Shown: piece by piece, positions 33,664 through 44,587 of the stretch
Layout: the number at the start of each line of letters is the position of its first letter
Numbering within the stretch: the stretch's first letter is position 1
NCBI RefSeq assembly: GCF_002575655.3
Contig: NC_053039.3
Span: forward strand, 242,398,622 to 242,462,621
Direction: 5' to 3'
Origin: Aegilops tauschii subsp. strangulata
Lineage: Eukaryota; Streptophyta; Magnoliopsida; Poales; Poaceae
Length of the DNA: 64,000 nt
Program-made: the position numbers and the translations under genes
Notes under the pieces: generated by a model
Told to the model about the DNA's origin: nothing
What the model saw: only the letters and a program-made list of their open reading frames with translations
Databases searched by the model: none

Positions 33664-34220
33664 GCGATAGGGGGTCCTTCCCACACGACCCAGAAACCGT
33701 CGGGGATAGGCCCTCTAGGCACACAAAATGAGCTCGTGTGCGATCTGGCAAGGCATCGAAACCCAATCATTTCCGTTCATATGTACATCCCACACAACGA
33801 ATCCCAGAAAAACATTTACGTTCGTATGTATATGACACACAGTTTTTTGTGTGGAAACGTTTGTGCAAGGTGGCCTAACGCAAACAGTTCTCTGCCGGAA
33901 GCCATGTGTGATTGTTAGTTGATCGAACACGCCTACTTTCTAGGAACCGTGTGGGTTGTTTGAGTTCATCGCCCACGGTGCTGTCTGAGTAACCGTCTGC
34001 AATAGAAAACCCCAATAAGTGGGTAATTAGCCTATTATTGATAATCCATTTAGTAATCAAATTGATATTTCTTATAAAACACACCAGATATTTCATATTC
34101 GTATAACGGCAACCAGGATTTCATAATCGAATTACATCAGATAGCTTCGGCACTCATTTACGCCATTACACAACAGCACCAAGTTTCACATGCAACATCG
34201 AAAACCTTTGGAAAGTAGCA
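33664..34220. repeat. Left subterminal region of the CACTA element
   Basis: Contains several CACACGA / TCGTGTGCG / CACACAACG / GTGTGGGTTG motifs in both directions, the usual binding-site-like clutter near CACTA ends. No gene seen. Confidence 0.5.
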
Positions 34221-34735
34221 TCATACACGGTAAATAGATAGATGAATCTCATCTGGGAAACTGCAGAAGCGGAAGGCAAATATTGAGCCTTCAGTGATGT
34301 TGAATGTCATTGCAACTTTAGGCCAGTGGCTATGGATAATTGCCCGCCCAACCTTCGTCCTCTTCAGGAAGACTTCAATATTGTGCCATGGGTGCTGAAT
34401 GAATACCTTCCTCGCCTCTTGACCATGCAGGTGGTTTGAGAGGTAATCATCGGTGAACTGCTTTGAAAAGTACTGAAAACAAAGATATGCATAAATCGCT
34501 GTTATAAATTTTGAAATGGCGTAAGGGGTAAAAACAAGGTAAAAGAGTTAGTACCATCCTATAGTTGACTGATGTCTTCTTCATTGTGCAAACAAAGATC
34601 TTGATGTTATTCATCGCAAGTTTCTTCATCCTAACAATCTTTCTGAGTTTCTTGACTTGACTGATATTCATTGACATCTCATTTCCCATATGCAAAATGT
34701 GTCGAACAGTGGGTCTAAGCCTCTGGCAGGAGGAC
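34221..34735 (-). pseudogene. B3 DNA-binding-domain exons carried in the CACTA element
   Basis: Two exons on the minus strand: 34735-34555 (after acceptor ATGTAG/, ending AGGATG/GTACTA) and 34472-34221 (after TTTTCAG/, ending TGA). Spliced, they code a basic segment (MNISQVKKLRKIVRMKK), then KIFVCTMKKTSVNYRM and YFSKQFTDDYLSNHLHGQE, VFLKRTKV, IIHSHWPKVA and ITEGSIFAFRF. The order F-x-K-x-F, a central V-x-L, W-x-K-V and G-D/S-x-F-x-F is the plant B3 fold (REM-type). The protein ends soon after the domain. A possible first exon with ATG at 34864 (MGDTVVYHRR) lies upstream. Both exons are open with good splice sites, so it may still be expressed; capture of a host B3 gene by the transposon is the simplest reading. 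Confidence 0.65.
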
Positions 34736-34869
34736 CTACATATGCAAGACCAAATTCTAATAAACCTAAATATTAGAATGATTCCTGCAACTGCACAATA
34801 ATGTGCTATTAGCGAAAGGACCATGCATGAGCATACGTCGATGGTAAACTACAGTGTCTCCCATTGTTT

Positions 34870-35640
34870 CCCTGCAACACACATAAGGAAGATCTTGATC
34901 AGGTTAACTGAGAGTTGCCATACTATCAGTAGAATATGTATTGAGTATAGCCAAATTCGATTTATTTCACATGCATAACAATACAAAATTGTACCCACAA
35001 CAAATGAAAATCAAATTGCAGAATTGAACCAAACAGTTAAATGGACAGCAGACCAAATGAACCAAAACAGTTAACTGAGCACGACATTGCAGAATAGAAA
35101 CATGTACTAGAAGATAAGACAGTTAAAAAAACAAAGAATGCTTGAGAATAGTACTACAAATTGTAGCAATTGTTGGACCAAACTGTTAGCTGAACATTAA
35201 ATTTAGAGGACCAAACTGTTAATTGAACATTACATTTCAGAGGACCAAACTATTAACTGAACATCAGATTGCATATTAACATTACAGAGGACAAATCACT
35301 AGATGGCACTGGCGGTGGCCTCGAGAAAATAGCACGAACTCTGTTTTAAAGTAGACAACCGCGTGGTGGTGTCGACAGTGGCCTCGAAGACGAGCTGCTC
35401 CTCCAAGATCTGGTGGTCGGCACGCATGGTAGCCATAGCAACCTCGTGCGCGCGTGCGGCCACGATTTGCTTCTCCGCTGACAGATGCTACTGAGCTCCA
35501 TGTTATACCGCGTGCAAAATGGCTGTGGGCGGCGCTTAATTGGAGGAGGGGGACAGTGATTTCGGCGGCAGGTGTCGCGCCATCGGTCAGGGCATGTGGG
35601 ACGGGGAAGGAGGAGGATGGTGGGGTGTGGATTACCTGAC
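34870..35640. other. CACTA internal spacer
   Basis: 34870-35280 is AT-rich and contains three related words GGACCAAACTGTTA / GAGGACCAAACTATTAACTG at 35170-35260. 35282-35640 is GC-richer with no recognised product. Confidence 0.4.
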
Positions 35641-35660
35641 CATATTGATGAGGCTGCGCG

Positions 35661-35835
35661 GCAAGAAGAAGGGTCAGCGGCGAGGAGGCCGCACAACAAG
35701 AAGAAGGGTCGCCAGCGAGGAGGCGGCGCTGCAAGAAGAAGGGTCGCCGATGACGAGGCGGTGTTGCAAGAAGAAGGGTAGCCGGCGAGGAAGCGGCGCT
35801 GCAAGAAGAAGGGTCGCCGGTGAGGAGGCTGAGCT
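35661..35835 (+). repeat. 35-bp minisatellite, five units
   Basis: GCAAGAAGAAGGGTCGCC begins at 35661, 35696, 35731, 35766 and 35801, exactly 35 bp apart; the rest of each unit is GGCGAGGAGGCGGCGCT with changes. As 35 is not a multiple of three, the array reads in all frames in turn, and its low stop content makes long overlapping ORFs on both strands (35282-36415 minus, 35540-36091 plus). Confidence 0.9.
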
Positions 35836-36199
35836 GCCTGTAAGCAGCAGTGAAGGTTTGAACTTGGAAAGCAAGGAGGAACAGTGGAAATGTGGCTTTT
35901 GGTGGGAGGGAGGGGGCGGGGAGATAGATATTTCCACGGTGGCAGAAAAATTTTGCTCGATGCTGCGAGAAACTGGCGTGCAAGTGTGGTTCAAGCGGGG
36001 GCGGTGGACTGTAGATGATGAAGCTTCCTGTGTAAGCCAGACAAGACGGTGCGCCAAGATATTTTATCGCATCCCACACGATTCTTTCTAGTGAACTGTT
36101 TGTGGTATACCTAATTTTTTCATTATGTTTTGAAATACAAAATGGTGTTACGGAGGGAAAGGATGGTGAACTGTATGCTAGAACATTTATGTACAGTGA

Positions 36200-38585
36200 A
36201 CATGCAACTACATGAGTGTCATGTTTAAATTTGGAATTATTCCGGGTTTGTTTGGCATTTTTATGCATTAATTGAGTTTCTAGGCATTTAATGTGCATAA
36301 TTATTATTTGAACTACAAGCACATGCATGCAGTGCACCAAAGTTTGTTGAAAAAACACATGTGTGTCTTTGGGTGAATTTATAGGTCCCATGCAAGAAAT
36401 GGGAATGAAGTTCAAACATCTGGGCGTCGTGGCTCGACCGGGAACATTGAGAAACTTGGTTTCTAAATTCCTAAAAATTCAAAACTAGCCTGAAAATCAT
36501 GAAACTTGGCATGGTGTCATTTCATGGCACCAACATGTTGTGGTAAAAAAAATTGGCCACATTTGGACAAGTTTTTGGGTATAAGCTTCTTGCAAAGCGG
36601 AGCTTCTCCCGAGAAGACTCGTGGTTCCCGGGGGGGGGGGGACGTGTCACCTTTGTGTGTGAAACGATATACGCTGCCTCCCCCCCTTGATTTTTTTACA
36701 GAGGCAACATAGAACTATATGAGTATCGTGCTAAATTTTGTAATTATTCCGGGTTTGTTTGGACTTTCTTATACATTAATTGAATTTCTGGTCATTTAAT
36801 GTGCGTAATTCAAATTTGAATTACAAGCACATGCTCTAGTGCACCAAAGTTGGTTGAAAAATCACATGTGTGTCCTTGGGTGAATTTCTAGGTCCCATGC
36901 AAGAAATGGGAAGGAAATTCAAACATCTGGGCATCGTGGCTCGGCTGAAAAGATTGAGAAACTTGGTTTTTTAATTCATGAAAATCCAAAACACGGCTAA
37001 AAATCATGAAACTTGGCATGGTGTCATGACATGGCACCAAAATGCTGTGGTAATTTTTTTGGCCGAATTGGGACAAGCTTTGGTACAAGCTTCTTGCAAA
37101 CCGGAGCTTCTCCCAAGAAGGCTCGTGGTTCCAAGAGGGAAAGTGTCACCTCCGTGTGCGAAACGACATACGTACACTGCCTTCTCCCGCCTTAATTTTT
37201 TTACACAGGCAGGTTAGACCAAATAGAAGTATCATGCTAAATTTTGGAATTATTCGGGGTTCGTTTGGCCTTTTCTTATACATTAATTGAATTTCTGGGC
37301 ATTTAATGTGCATAATTCAAATTTGAACTACAAGCATATGCAACAGTGCACCAAAGTTGGTTGAAAAATCACATGTGTGTCCTTGGGTGAATTTTTAGGT
37401 CCCATGCAAGACATGGGAATGAAATTCAAACATCCGGGCGTCGTGGCTCGGCCGGAAAGATTGAGAAACTTGGTTTTTTAATTCTCGTAAATCCAAAACA
37501 CGCCTGAAAATCATAAAACTTGGCATGGTGTCATGACATGGCACCGACATGTATGTTGTGGTAATTTTTTTGGCCGAATTGGGACAAGCTTTGGAATAAG
37601 CTTCTTGCAAACCGGACCTTCTCTCAAGAAGGCTCGTGGTTCCGAGAGGGAACGTATCATCTCCATGTGCAAAACGACATACACTGCCTTCTCCCACCTT
37701 AATTCTTTTACACTAGTAGATTAGACCAAATAGAAGTATCGTGCTAAATTTTGGAATTATTCCGGGTTCGTTTGTCCTTTTTTATACATTAATTGAATTT
37801 TTGGGCATTTAATGTGCACAATTCAAATTTGAACTACAAGCACATGCTCCAGTGCACCAAAGTTGGTTGAAAAATCACATGTGTGTCCTTGGGTGAATTT
37901 CTAGGTCCCATGCAAGAAATGGGAATGAAATTCAAACATCCGGGCGTCGTGGCTCGGCTGGAAATATTGAGAAACTTGGTTTTTTAATTCCCGTAAATCC
38001 AAAACACGCCTGAAAATCATGAAACTTGGCATGGTGTCATGACATGGCACCAACATGTTGTGGTAAAAATTTGGCGGAATTGGGGCGAGCTTTGGTATAA
38101 GCTTCTTGCAAACCGGAGATTCTCTCAAGAAGGCTCGTGGTTCCGGGAGGGAACGTGTCACCTCCGTGTGCGAAACGACATAAATTGCCTTCTCCCGCCT
38201 TAATTTTTTTACACGGGTAGATTAGACCAAATAGAAGTATCGTGCTAAATTTTGGAATTGTTTCGGGTTCGTTTGGCCTTTTATATACACTAATTGAATT
38301 TTGGGGAATTTAATGTGCATAATTCAAATTTGAACTACAAGCACATGCTCCACTGCACCAAAGTTGGTTGAAAAATCACATGTGTGTCCTTGGGTGAATT
38401 TCTAGGTCCCATGCAAGAAATGGGAATGAAATTCAAACATCTCGGCGTCGTGGCTCGGCTGGAAATATTGAGGAACTTGGTTTTTTAATTCCTGTAAATC
38501 CAAAACACGCCTGAAAATCATGAAACTTGGCATGGTGTCATGACATGGCACCAACATGCTGTGGTAATTTTTCTGTCCGATTTGC
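36200..38585 (+). repeat. Tandem array of about 505-bp units, 4.7 copies
   Basis: The marker AACTTGGCATGGTGTCAT occurs at 36503, 37010, 37517, 38023 and 38524, spacing 501-507 bp. Each unit has a conserved order: CTAAATTTTGGAATTATTCC, GGCATTTAATGTGCATAATT, GGTCCCATGCAAGAAATGGG, the marker, TTGGGACAAGCTTTGG, TTCTTGCAAACCGGAGC and a GAAACGACATA...TTTTTTACA end. Copy 5 stops in mid-unit at TTTTTCTGTCCGATTTG. Small repeated ORFs (61-100 aa) on both strands are by-products. Confidence 0.93.
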
Positions 38586-39181
38586 GAAGGAGCACACATT
38601 AACAATCAACAAAGTCATTTTGGAACAAGTGTTGTCATGTTACAAATCAGACACACAAGTATTATTGAAACCATGTGCGTTCTAATTACAAATTACATGC
38701 CGCCACGCATCCCCTTTTTTATTGGCTAGGAGGTGTCGTGTGGTGTAGCTATTTGAGTACGGGAGGCGTGCGATCAGACCCCTGCACGTGCTCATCGGGA
38801 GGAGAGCCCTTTGACCTCTATCCGCCGCGCACCTCCCTCCCTACGTCTCCATTAATGGCGCCCGAGCCCCTGTTTCACGGCATGGCTATGTCTCACCGGA
38901 CTGAGATTTAAGAGAGAAAAAAAGAAAATCTAAAAAGAAAGTTTTGCACGGATCTTGATGTAAGATCTGACGGACCTATATAGCATCGAATGCGATTATA
39001 GAAAGACTGATGAATATAAGGACGATGACAGTGCATGATAATTGTCTTACATATTTAGGAACATAATTAAAAAATCCACATGCGGCAACGCCCGAAATAC
39101 ATAATGGCAAAAGAAGAAGGAAGACAATGATCTGGCTCACTAATCTCTACTTTCTTGATGCGTTGCTGCAGGCCGCGGGAA

Positions 39182-39802
39182 CTAGTCTCCGCGGCGAGCG
39201 GTGATGAGCGCTTTTTTGTCCTCAAGATGCTGCTTGAGAGCATCCACGGATTCCTCCACCAGCCTTCTGCGCTTGATGCGCAACATGGCATTCTCGTCCA
39301 TAATTTTCTCGACGATGACGTCGGTCCTCTTCAACAAGGCAGTGGTCTCCTCCTGCTGCTCCGCACTTCCGACGATCTTCGCCCTCATCAGGTCATGCTC
39401 GGCCCGGAGCTTCGCATTGCTCTCATTTAGTTGCCAGATGACGCCGGTAGCCTATTTAAACGAGGCTTTCATTTCGTCATGTACCCTCACCCAGCCGGAG
39501 ATCTGATCCATCTGGCTATGGACGATCGCATGCATGCGCCTGTAAGAGTCCTCGCCTGCCCGCGAGACATTTTCCAAGGCCGCCGCGGCGCGAGAGGACA
39601 TCTCTGCTACATCCGTGGCGCGGCGGGACATCTCTGCTGCTTCCGCGGCACAGCCGGACCAGTCTGCTGCATCAACGACGCGGCGGGACCTCTGGGCTGC
39701 TTCGGTGGCGCGGCGGGACCTCTATGCTGCTACGGCCGTGCGGCGGGACATGTCGGCTACTTTTGCGGCGAGGCGGGACATCTCTCGTGCTTCCGCTTCC
39801 AT
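39182..39802 (-). pseudogene. Coiled-coil protein pseudogene in the CACTA element
   Basis: From ATG at 39802 (MEAEAREMSRLAAKVADMSR) one minus frame runs 206 codons to TAG at 39182-39184, broken only by two in-frame TAGs at 39724-39722 (codon 27) and 39454-39452 (codon 117). The first 85 codons are 11-residue-type repeats around EAAEMSRRA; neighbouring repeats read CAG where the first stop is TAG. The second half is a charged helix (LRAEHDLMRAKIVGSAEQQE, RRLVEESVDALKQHLEDKKA) typical of a coiled coil. The high GC and single frame show it was once coding. Function unknown; it could be a captured host gene or an old accessory CACTA protein. Confidence 0.7.
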
Positions 39803-40254
39803 GCTCGCCTCTCCCTAGTGGCAATCTCTCGACCCAGAACTCACGCTGGCCATGGCAGGAGCAAGGGAACGATTATGAATGACTTGTTTGTTTTTGTGGA
39901 TGAGGAGTTGAGGAGGAATGTGCAGTCATCTTGGAGTAGTAGTACTTATAACTGAGTACTAATACGCTTCTAAGTGGGAAACCGTTTAGGTTTTGACCGG
40001 TGTGAACAGGTTTGCAATTAAATATAGCGTGGTAGTAATTTGGAATGTGAGGGGACGCAGGCTCAAAATTTATTGACGGTTCTATGTGGGGCACTATTCC
40101 CGGAAGGCGTAACCTGGGCACGCTTTCTCGGCCGCGTACGTGGCGTTTGCACCATAGGGTGCACCGCAATAGGTAATGTCAGCACATGTCTTGTTCCAAC
40201 AACCGTGCGCGCTCGTTATTACCATTGTGCACGCTTCTTTTAAATAGAATGTGT

Positions 40255-40760
40255 GCCCGTCTAGCGCACACACGTTGATCTATCTAACTTTTTCTGTTTG
40301 TTGTGGCTAATCGCAAACAGTTCATCCGTGTGAAGTGTATGCCATCAATCGCAGACACTTTGATCTGGCTGACCGTTTCTGTTCTGTTGGCTAATCGCAA
40401 ACAGTTAATCCTTCTGAAGCGTATGCCCTCAACCGCACACACCTTTATCCAGCTGCCCGTTTCTGTTGTTCCTCCTCACCACAAACAGTTAATCCGAGTG
40501 AACTGTATGCCGTATATCGCACATGCCTTCATCTCGCTGCCCATTTCTGTTCTTCTTCCTCATCGCAAATAGTTAATTGAACTGAACGGTATGCCCTGCA
40601 TCGCACACGCAACTAAAATCGGAACCGTGTTTGATGCATCCATCATCACAAACGTTTTGCACCTTTTTGACAGTTTTTTACACCACCGTTTGCGATTAAT
40701 GCATCGCACACAGTTTCGTCGAAGGGTCTCTGATCGTAGTGTCGCGTTAGCAGCATCCTG
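40255..40760 (+). repeat. Right subterminal repeats of the CACTA element, about 84 bp
   Basis: Four to five units marked by GTATGCC-TCAATCGCA at about 40338, 40423, 40508 and 40590, each followed by CCGTTTCTGTT and TAATCGCAAACAGTTAAT. AATCGCAAACAGTT and its reverse near 40690 are probably the transposase-binding core. Confidence 0.8.
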
Positions 40761-40768
40761 TAGTAGTG

Positions 40769-41852
40769 AACTTGCAAGAACTAAAGCTTTTGAGAATGTT
40801 GAAACTGATGAAGAGCTTGGAACTAAAAATCTTGAAACACCTATTAGAACTAGCTCTCCTAGATATGAATTGCCAAAGGTACCGGAAGGTTATGTTATGG
40901 ATAAGGAGGCAACTAGGGATATTCTTGCTTGTTATGGATAAGGAGGCAACTAAGCATAGAGATGATCTAGAAAAATTATTATGCAAGTATAAAGAAAAGA
41001 CTTTGAATGCTAAAATGAAATGTGATCCTCAGTTTACTACTTCACCTATCTTTGTTGCCGATAAGGATTATGAATTCTCTGTTGACCCAGAGTTGATTAC
41101 TTTGGTTGAATCTGATCCTTTCCATGGTTCTGAAATTGAAACTGTTGTGGCACATCTTACTAATTTGAATGACATAGCCACCCTTTTTGCTCATGATGAG
41201 AAAATTTGCTATTATTATATTCTCAATTATTTCCATTCTCATTAAAGCGTGATGCTAAATCTCGGTACAATAGTCTTGCTCCTGGTTGTGTGCATAGTCC
41301 CCAGGACATGATTTATTACTTCTCTGGAAAATATTTCCCTGCTCATAAGAAACAAGCTGCCTTACAGGAAATATTTAACTTTGTGCAAATTGAAGGAGAG
41401 AGTCTCCCACAAGCTTGGGGGAGGCTTCTCAAATTGCTTAATGCTTTGCCAGATCATCCTCTTAAGAAAAATGACATACTCGATATCTTCTATAATGGAC
41501 TAACCGATGCTTCTAGGGATTTCCTAGATAGTTGTGCTGGTTGTGTTTTCAGGGAACGAACCATTGGGCAAGTTGAAGAATTATTGAATAATATATTGAA
41601 AAATTAGGATGATTGGACTCTTCCTGAACCACCGCCTAAACCCACTCCAAAGAAGAGGGGTATCTTATATCTCAGTCCTGAATATATGCAAGAGGCAAAG
41701 AAATCTATGAGAGAAAAAGGTATTAAAGTTGAGATGTAAATTTTTTACCTCATATTGAAGAAATACATAGGCTTGATACGCCACCACCACCTAAGGTAGT
41801 AGAGGTAAATTCTCTAATGAAATTCAATGATAATGATAATCCTCACAATATG
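40769..41852 (+). pseudogene. gag of element A, central part
   Basis: Continues element A's gag after the CACTA element: ELARTKAFENVETDEELGTK, YKEKTLNAKMKCDPQF, then (frame 41206-41607) the capsid segment KRDAKSRYNSLAPGCV, MIYYFSGKYFPAHKKQA, NFVQIEGESLPQAWGRLLKL, HPLKKNDILDIFYNGL and RTIGQVEELLNNI. Lesions are a partial tandem duplication (GTTATGGATAAGGAGGCAAC twice, 40893-40953), a frameshift near 41245, TAG at 41605-41607 and TAA/TGA after 41730. The frame ends in DNPHNM at the solo LTR and resumes at 44588. The W-G-R-L pattern is that of Ty3/gypsy Athila-group capsid. Confidence 0.82.
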
Positions 41853-44582
41853 TGTAACATCCCAAATTTTCAATTTGGTATGTTATACATAGATCATCAT
41901 TGCATATCATATTTTATTGCATTTTGACAAATCCTCGATAAATCCTAAGCAACTCAAGGACCCCGGAGAGAGTTGGGGATTTTCTCAAATTTTCATATTT
42001 GATTTTTCATCAAATAATAAGACGAGGATTTTTGGTTTTAATTATTTTTCTCTCCGGAAAAATATTTCATTTTAAATTAAACGAGAGGAGAAAACATGAC
42101 TTCTCCAAAACAATTGAAATACTGGAGGAAAAATGTTAAAATCATTTATTGGATTTATTTGGATTTTATTTGCAAAATTTTATTGCATGTTTTCAAAATA
42201 TTTATTTTGATTTAAAAAATGTTCACCCTATTCTAGATTTTCTAACTAGACGGGGAAAATTTATTTCATATTTTTCTGATTTTCATTTATTTTTCTATGA
42301 ATTGTTTTCCGCGGAACTTTAAAAAAAAAACTGCGCGCGCCCGACCGGGCCGCAGCCCAACCAGGCCGCCGGCCCACCCCGCGCCCCTCTCCTCCTCTCG
42401 CACGAGACGCCGCCGCCGCCATGGCCGAGTCCGGCTCCCGCACGGCTCCCGCCGGCCACCCCCTCCCCCAAGTCACCTCCACCCCCCCCCCCTATTTATA
42501 CCGCCGCCGCCCCCCTCTCCCTCACCGCAAGCCGCCGCCGCCGCACTCGCCTCGCCCGCCGCCGCCCGCACGGGATCCGCGCCGCCGCCGCCTTGCGCCG
42601 CCGCCGCCGCTCGCTGGAGCCGCCGCCGGAGCCCCGCCCCTCGCCCCGAGCCGCCCGAGCCCCGAGCCCCGCAGCCTCGTCGCCGGAGCCCGTCCCCAAG
42701 GTAGCCGCACCTCGCCGTTGCCGGTTTTCTTTAAAAAAAAACGTTCGTTTAAAAAAAACCCTAGATCGGTTTTTTCGGTTTTATTATTTTGCGAGCGTTC
42801 ACCGAACCGTTCGTTTTAACGAACGCGTTCGTCGTTTTTCTCTGTTAACGAACATCCGTTATTTAACCGTTCGTCCGTTTTTCTTTTTCGTCGGATTTTC
42901 TCGTTATTTTCTCAGATTTGATTTCTGATCGAATCTTCGATTCTGTTTAACTTCTTGCTCGTTTATCGGAATCAGGCGATTCAAGCGTCTAGAGTTTCAT
43001 CTCGAAATTCTCTTTCCGTTTAACCTACTCAAACAAGTTTTTGCTACAGTAAAATTTGACCTAGATCCAGATTAGCAAACAAAGTTTCTTTCTTTCGCCG
43101 TTTGACTTTTGTTGCTTCTTTCGAGTTGATTCTTTTTGCAAACCGGAGTTCTTAAGTTGAACTTTCTGGTTGGATCTTTCATTCGAGTTTTACCTGTGCA
43201 TTAGATGAGTACTGATTGTATGCTTGTTTGTTTGCGATAGAGTACCCGGAGTGTGCCGCTTGTTACTTCGACTTGCTAGGTTTTGCGGATCATCAGCAAG
43301 GCAAGTAACACTTTGATCATATCCCGTTCATACCCAGTTTTACTGCATTAGATCTGTTTTCCTCAAACACTTGCATGGTTAGGATCTAATTAAATTGTGG
43401 GTATTGGGAAGTAGTTGAGGTAGTACCTATTACCTGTTTTTCCTATCAAACCCTTGGGAGTTACTTCTACGTTGCTTTTATTATTGCCGTGCTATGCTCG
43501 TAGACGTGGATTTGGGTTTGAGTGATATTCACGACAGATGTGAGATTGTTAATAATGGTTCAACTTAAGGTGGCAACTAAAACTCACATCTGGGTGGATT
43601 GAGGCACCTGGAGAACCCAGTGTTGTCTGTTTGTATAAGGACCGCCACCTAGGCTCAAAGGGATCATAAGATTATTCATGCTAGAAACTTCCGTGTGCAG
43701 CCACAAGCTATTATGAGCTCTAGCATAGTTGAGTAGGTTACAAGATCTCTTGAAGAGGTGGGCTAGCAGATGTAGAGGAAAGTAGGTGTACCGGTCCACC
43801 CGGAGTAAAGAGTGATTGTTCCTGAAAGACTGTGTCTCATTCATCCGTTTCTCAAACATCATGCAGTGCAAGAATCAAGCGGAGGCGATCGAGTCTTGTG
43901 GGGAAAAGTGCGCAAACCTCTGCAGAGTGTACAAACTAATCATGATTAGCCGTGTCCCCGGTTATGGACAACTTGAGTATCTAGTACCTGTATTATCATT
44001 TGAATCTCATCACCATGTTACTTTTAATTAATTTTGTTGGGTTAATGATAACACTTAATTGGGATTGAGTTGGAGGTACCTTCTCAATGTTTCACAACCA
44101 CCATGATAGTTAAATAAAATTTATTCCTTTGAAGTAGGATAAAATTGGCTTTTCGCAAAACTGTAACCATAGAGCTTTCCACCAGCCATATATGCATATA
44201 GTATAGCATTATTATTGTTCATTGCTCTCTATGTGTTACTTTGCCAGCATATCCTATGTGCTGACCCGTTTTCGGGCTGCAACGTTTCATGTTGCAGACT
44301 TTTCAGACGACGAGTAAGGTGCCTTAGGTCGTGGTCTTATACTCAGTGATGCCGCTGGAGTTGATGGACTCACTTATCTTCCAAGTCTTCCGCTGTTATC
44401 GTTATTAGATGGCCTTAAGCCATGTTTATCATACTTAATCTCTTCGGAGATATTCGATGTAATAAGTGTGTGATTGCTACTCTGTTATAAATCCTCCATT
44501 TGTACTGTGCGTGTCAGCATTACTGATCCAGGGATGACACTGGTGCACAGCAGAACAGGCCATTTGAGGTCTGGTCGCTACA
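41853..44582 (+). mobile_element. Solo LTR of the chromovirus family (2730 bp)
   Basis: TGTAACATCCCAAATTTTCA to GGTCTGGTCGCTACA, the full LTR of the family seen at 4670-7426 but in the opposite orientation, flanked by the 5-bp target duplication ATATG (41848-41852, 44583-44587). No internal sequence remains, so the element was reduced by recombination between its LTRs. It interrupts the gag-protease frame of element A. Confidence 0.96.
42493..42500 (+). promoter_or_regulatory. LTR promoter TATA box
   Basis: TATTTATA lies in a C-rich context just before the GCC-rich leader of the LTR, at the same position as TATATAAA in the other copy. Probable transcription start about 30 bp on. Confidence 0.45.
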
Positions 44583-44587
44583 ATATG

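Larger units (their letters stand above)
24948..40768 (+). mobile_element. CACTA (En/Spm) transposon, non-autonomous, carrying gene pieces
   Basis: Left end CACTGGTGCAGAGACCTGCT; right end, reversed, CACTACTACAGGATGCTGCT. Both sides are flanked by AAC (24945-24947 and 40769-40771), a 3-bp target duplication, and the flanks are the two halves of element A's gag, which proves the borders. Without the copia insertion (25030-33658 plus one TSD copy) it is about 7.2 kb. No TNPA/TNP2-like transposase is seen. It carries B3-domain exons (minus), a 35-bp minisatellite, a 505-bp tandem array, a coiled-coil pseudogene (minus) and 84-bp subterminal repeats at the right end. Strand is arbitrary. Confidence 0.88.

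Noticed and set aside
35282..36415. 377-aa minus ORF, the longest in the CACTA interior
   Set aside because: It crosses a 35-bp repeat read in rotating frames, and its rest is plain repeat sequence; opposing ORFs are equally open. No domain.
36200..38585. CRISPR-like regular repeats
   Set aside because: Units are 505 bp with no short repeat/unique spacer pattern, and the DNA is plant nuclear.
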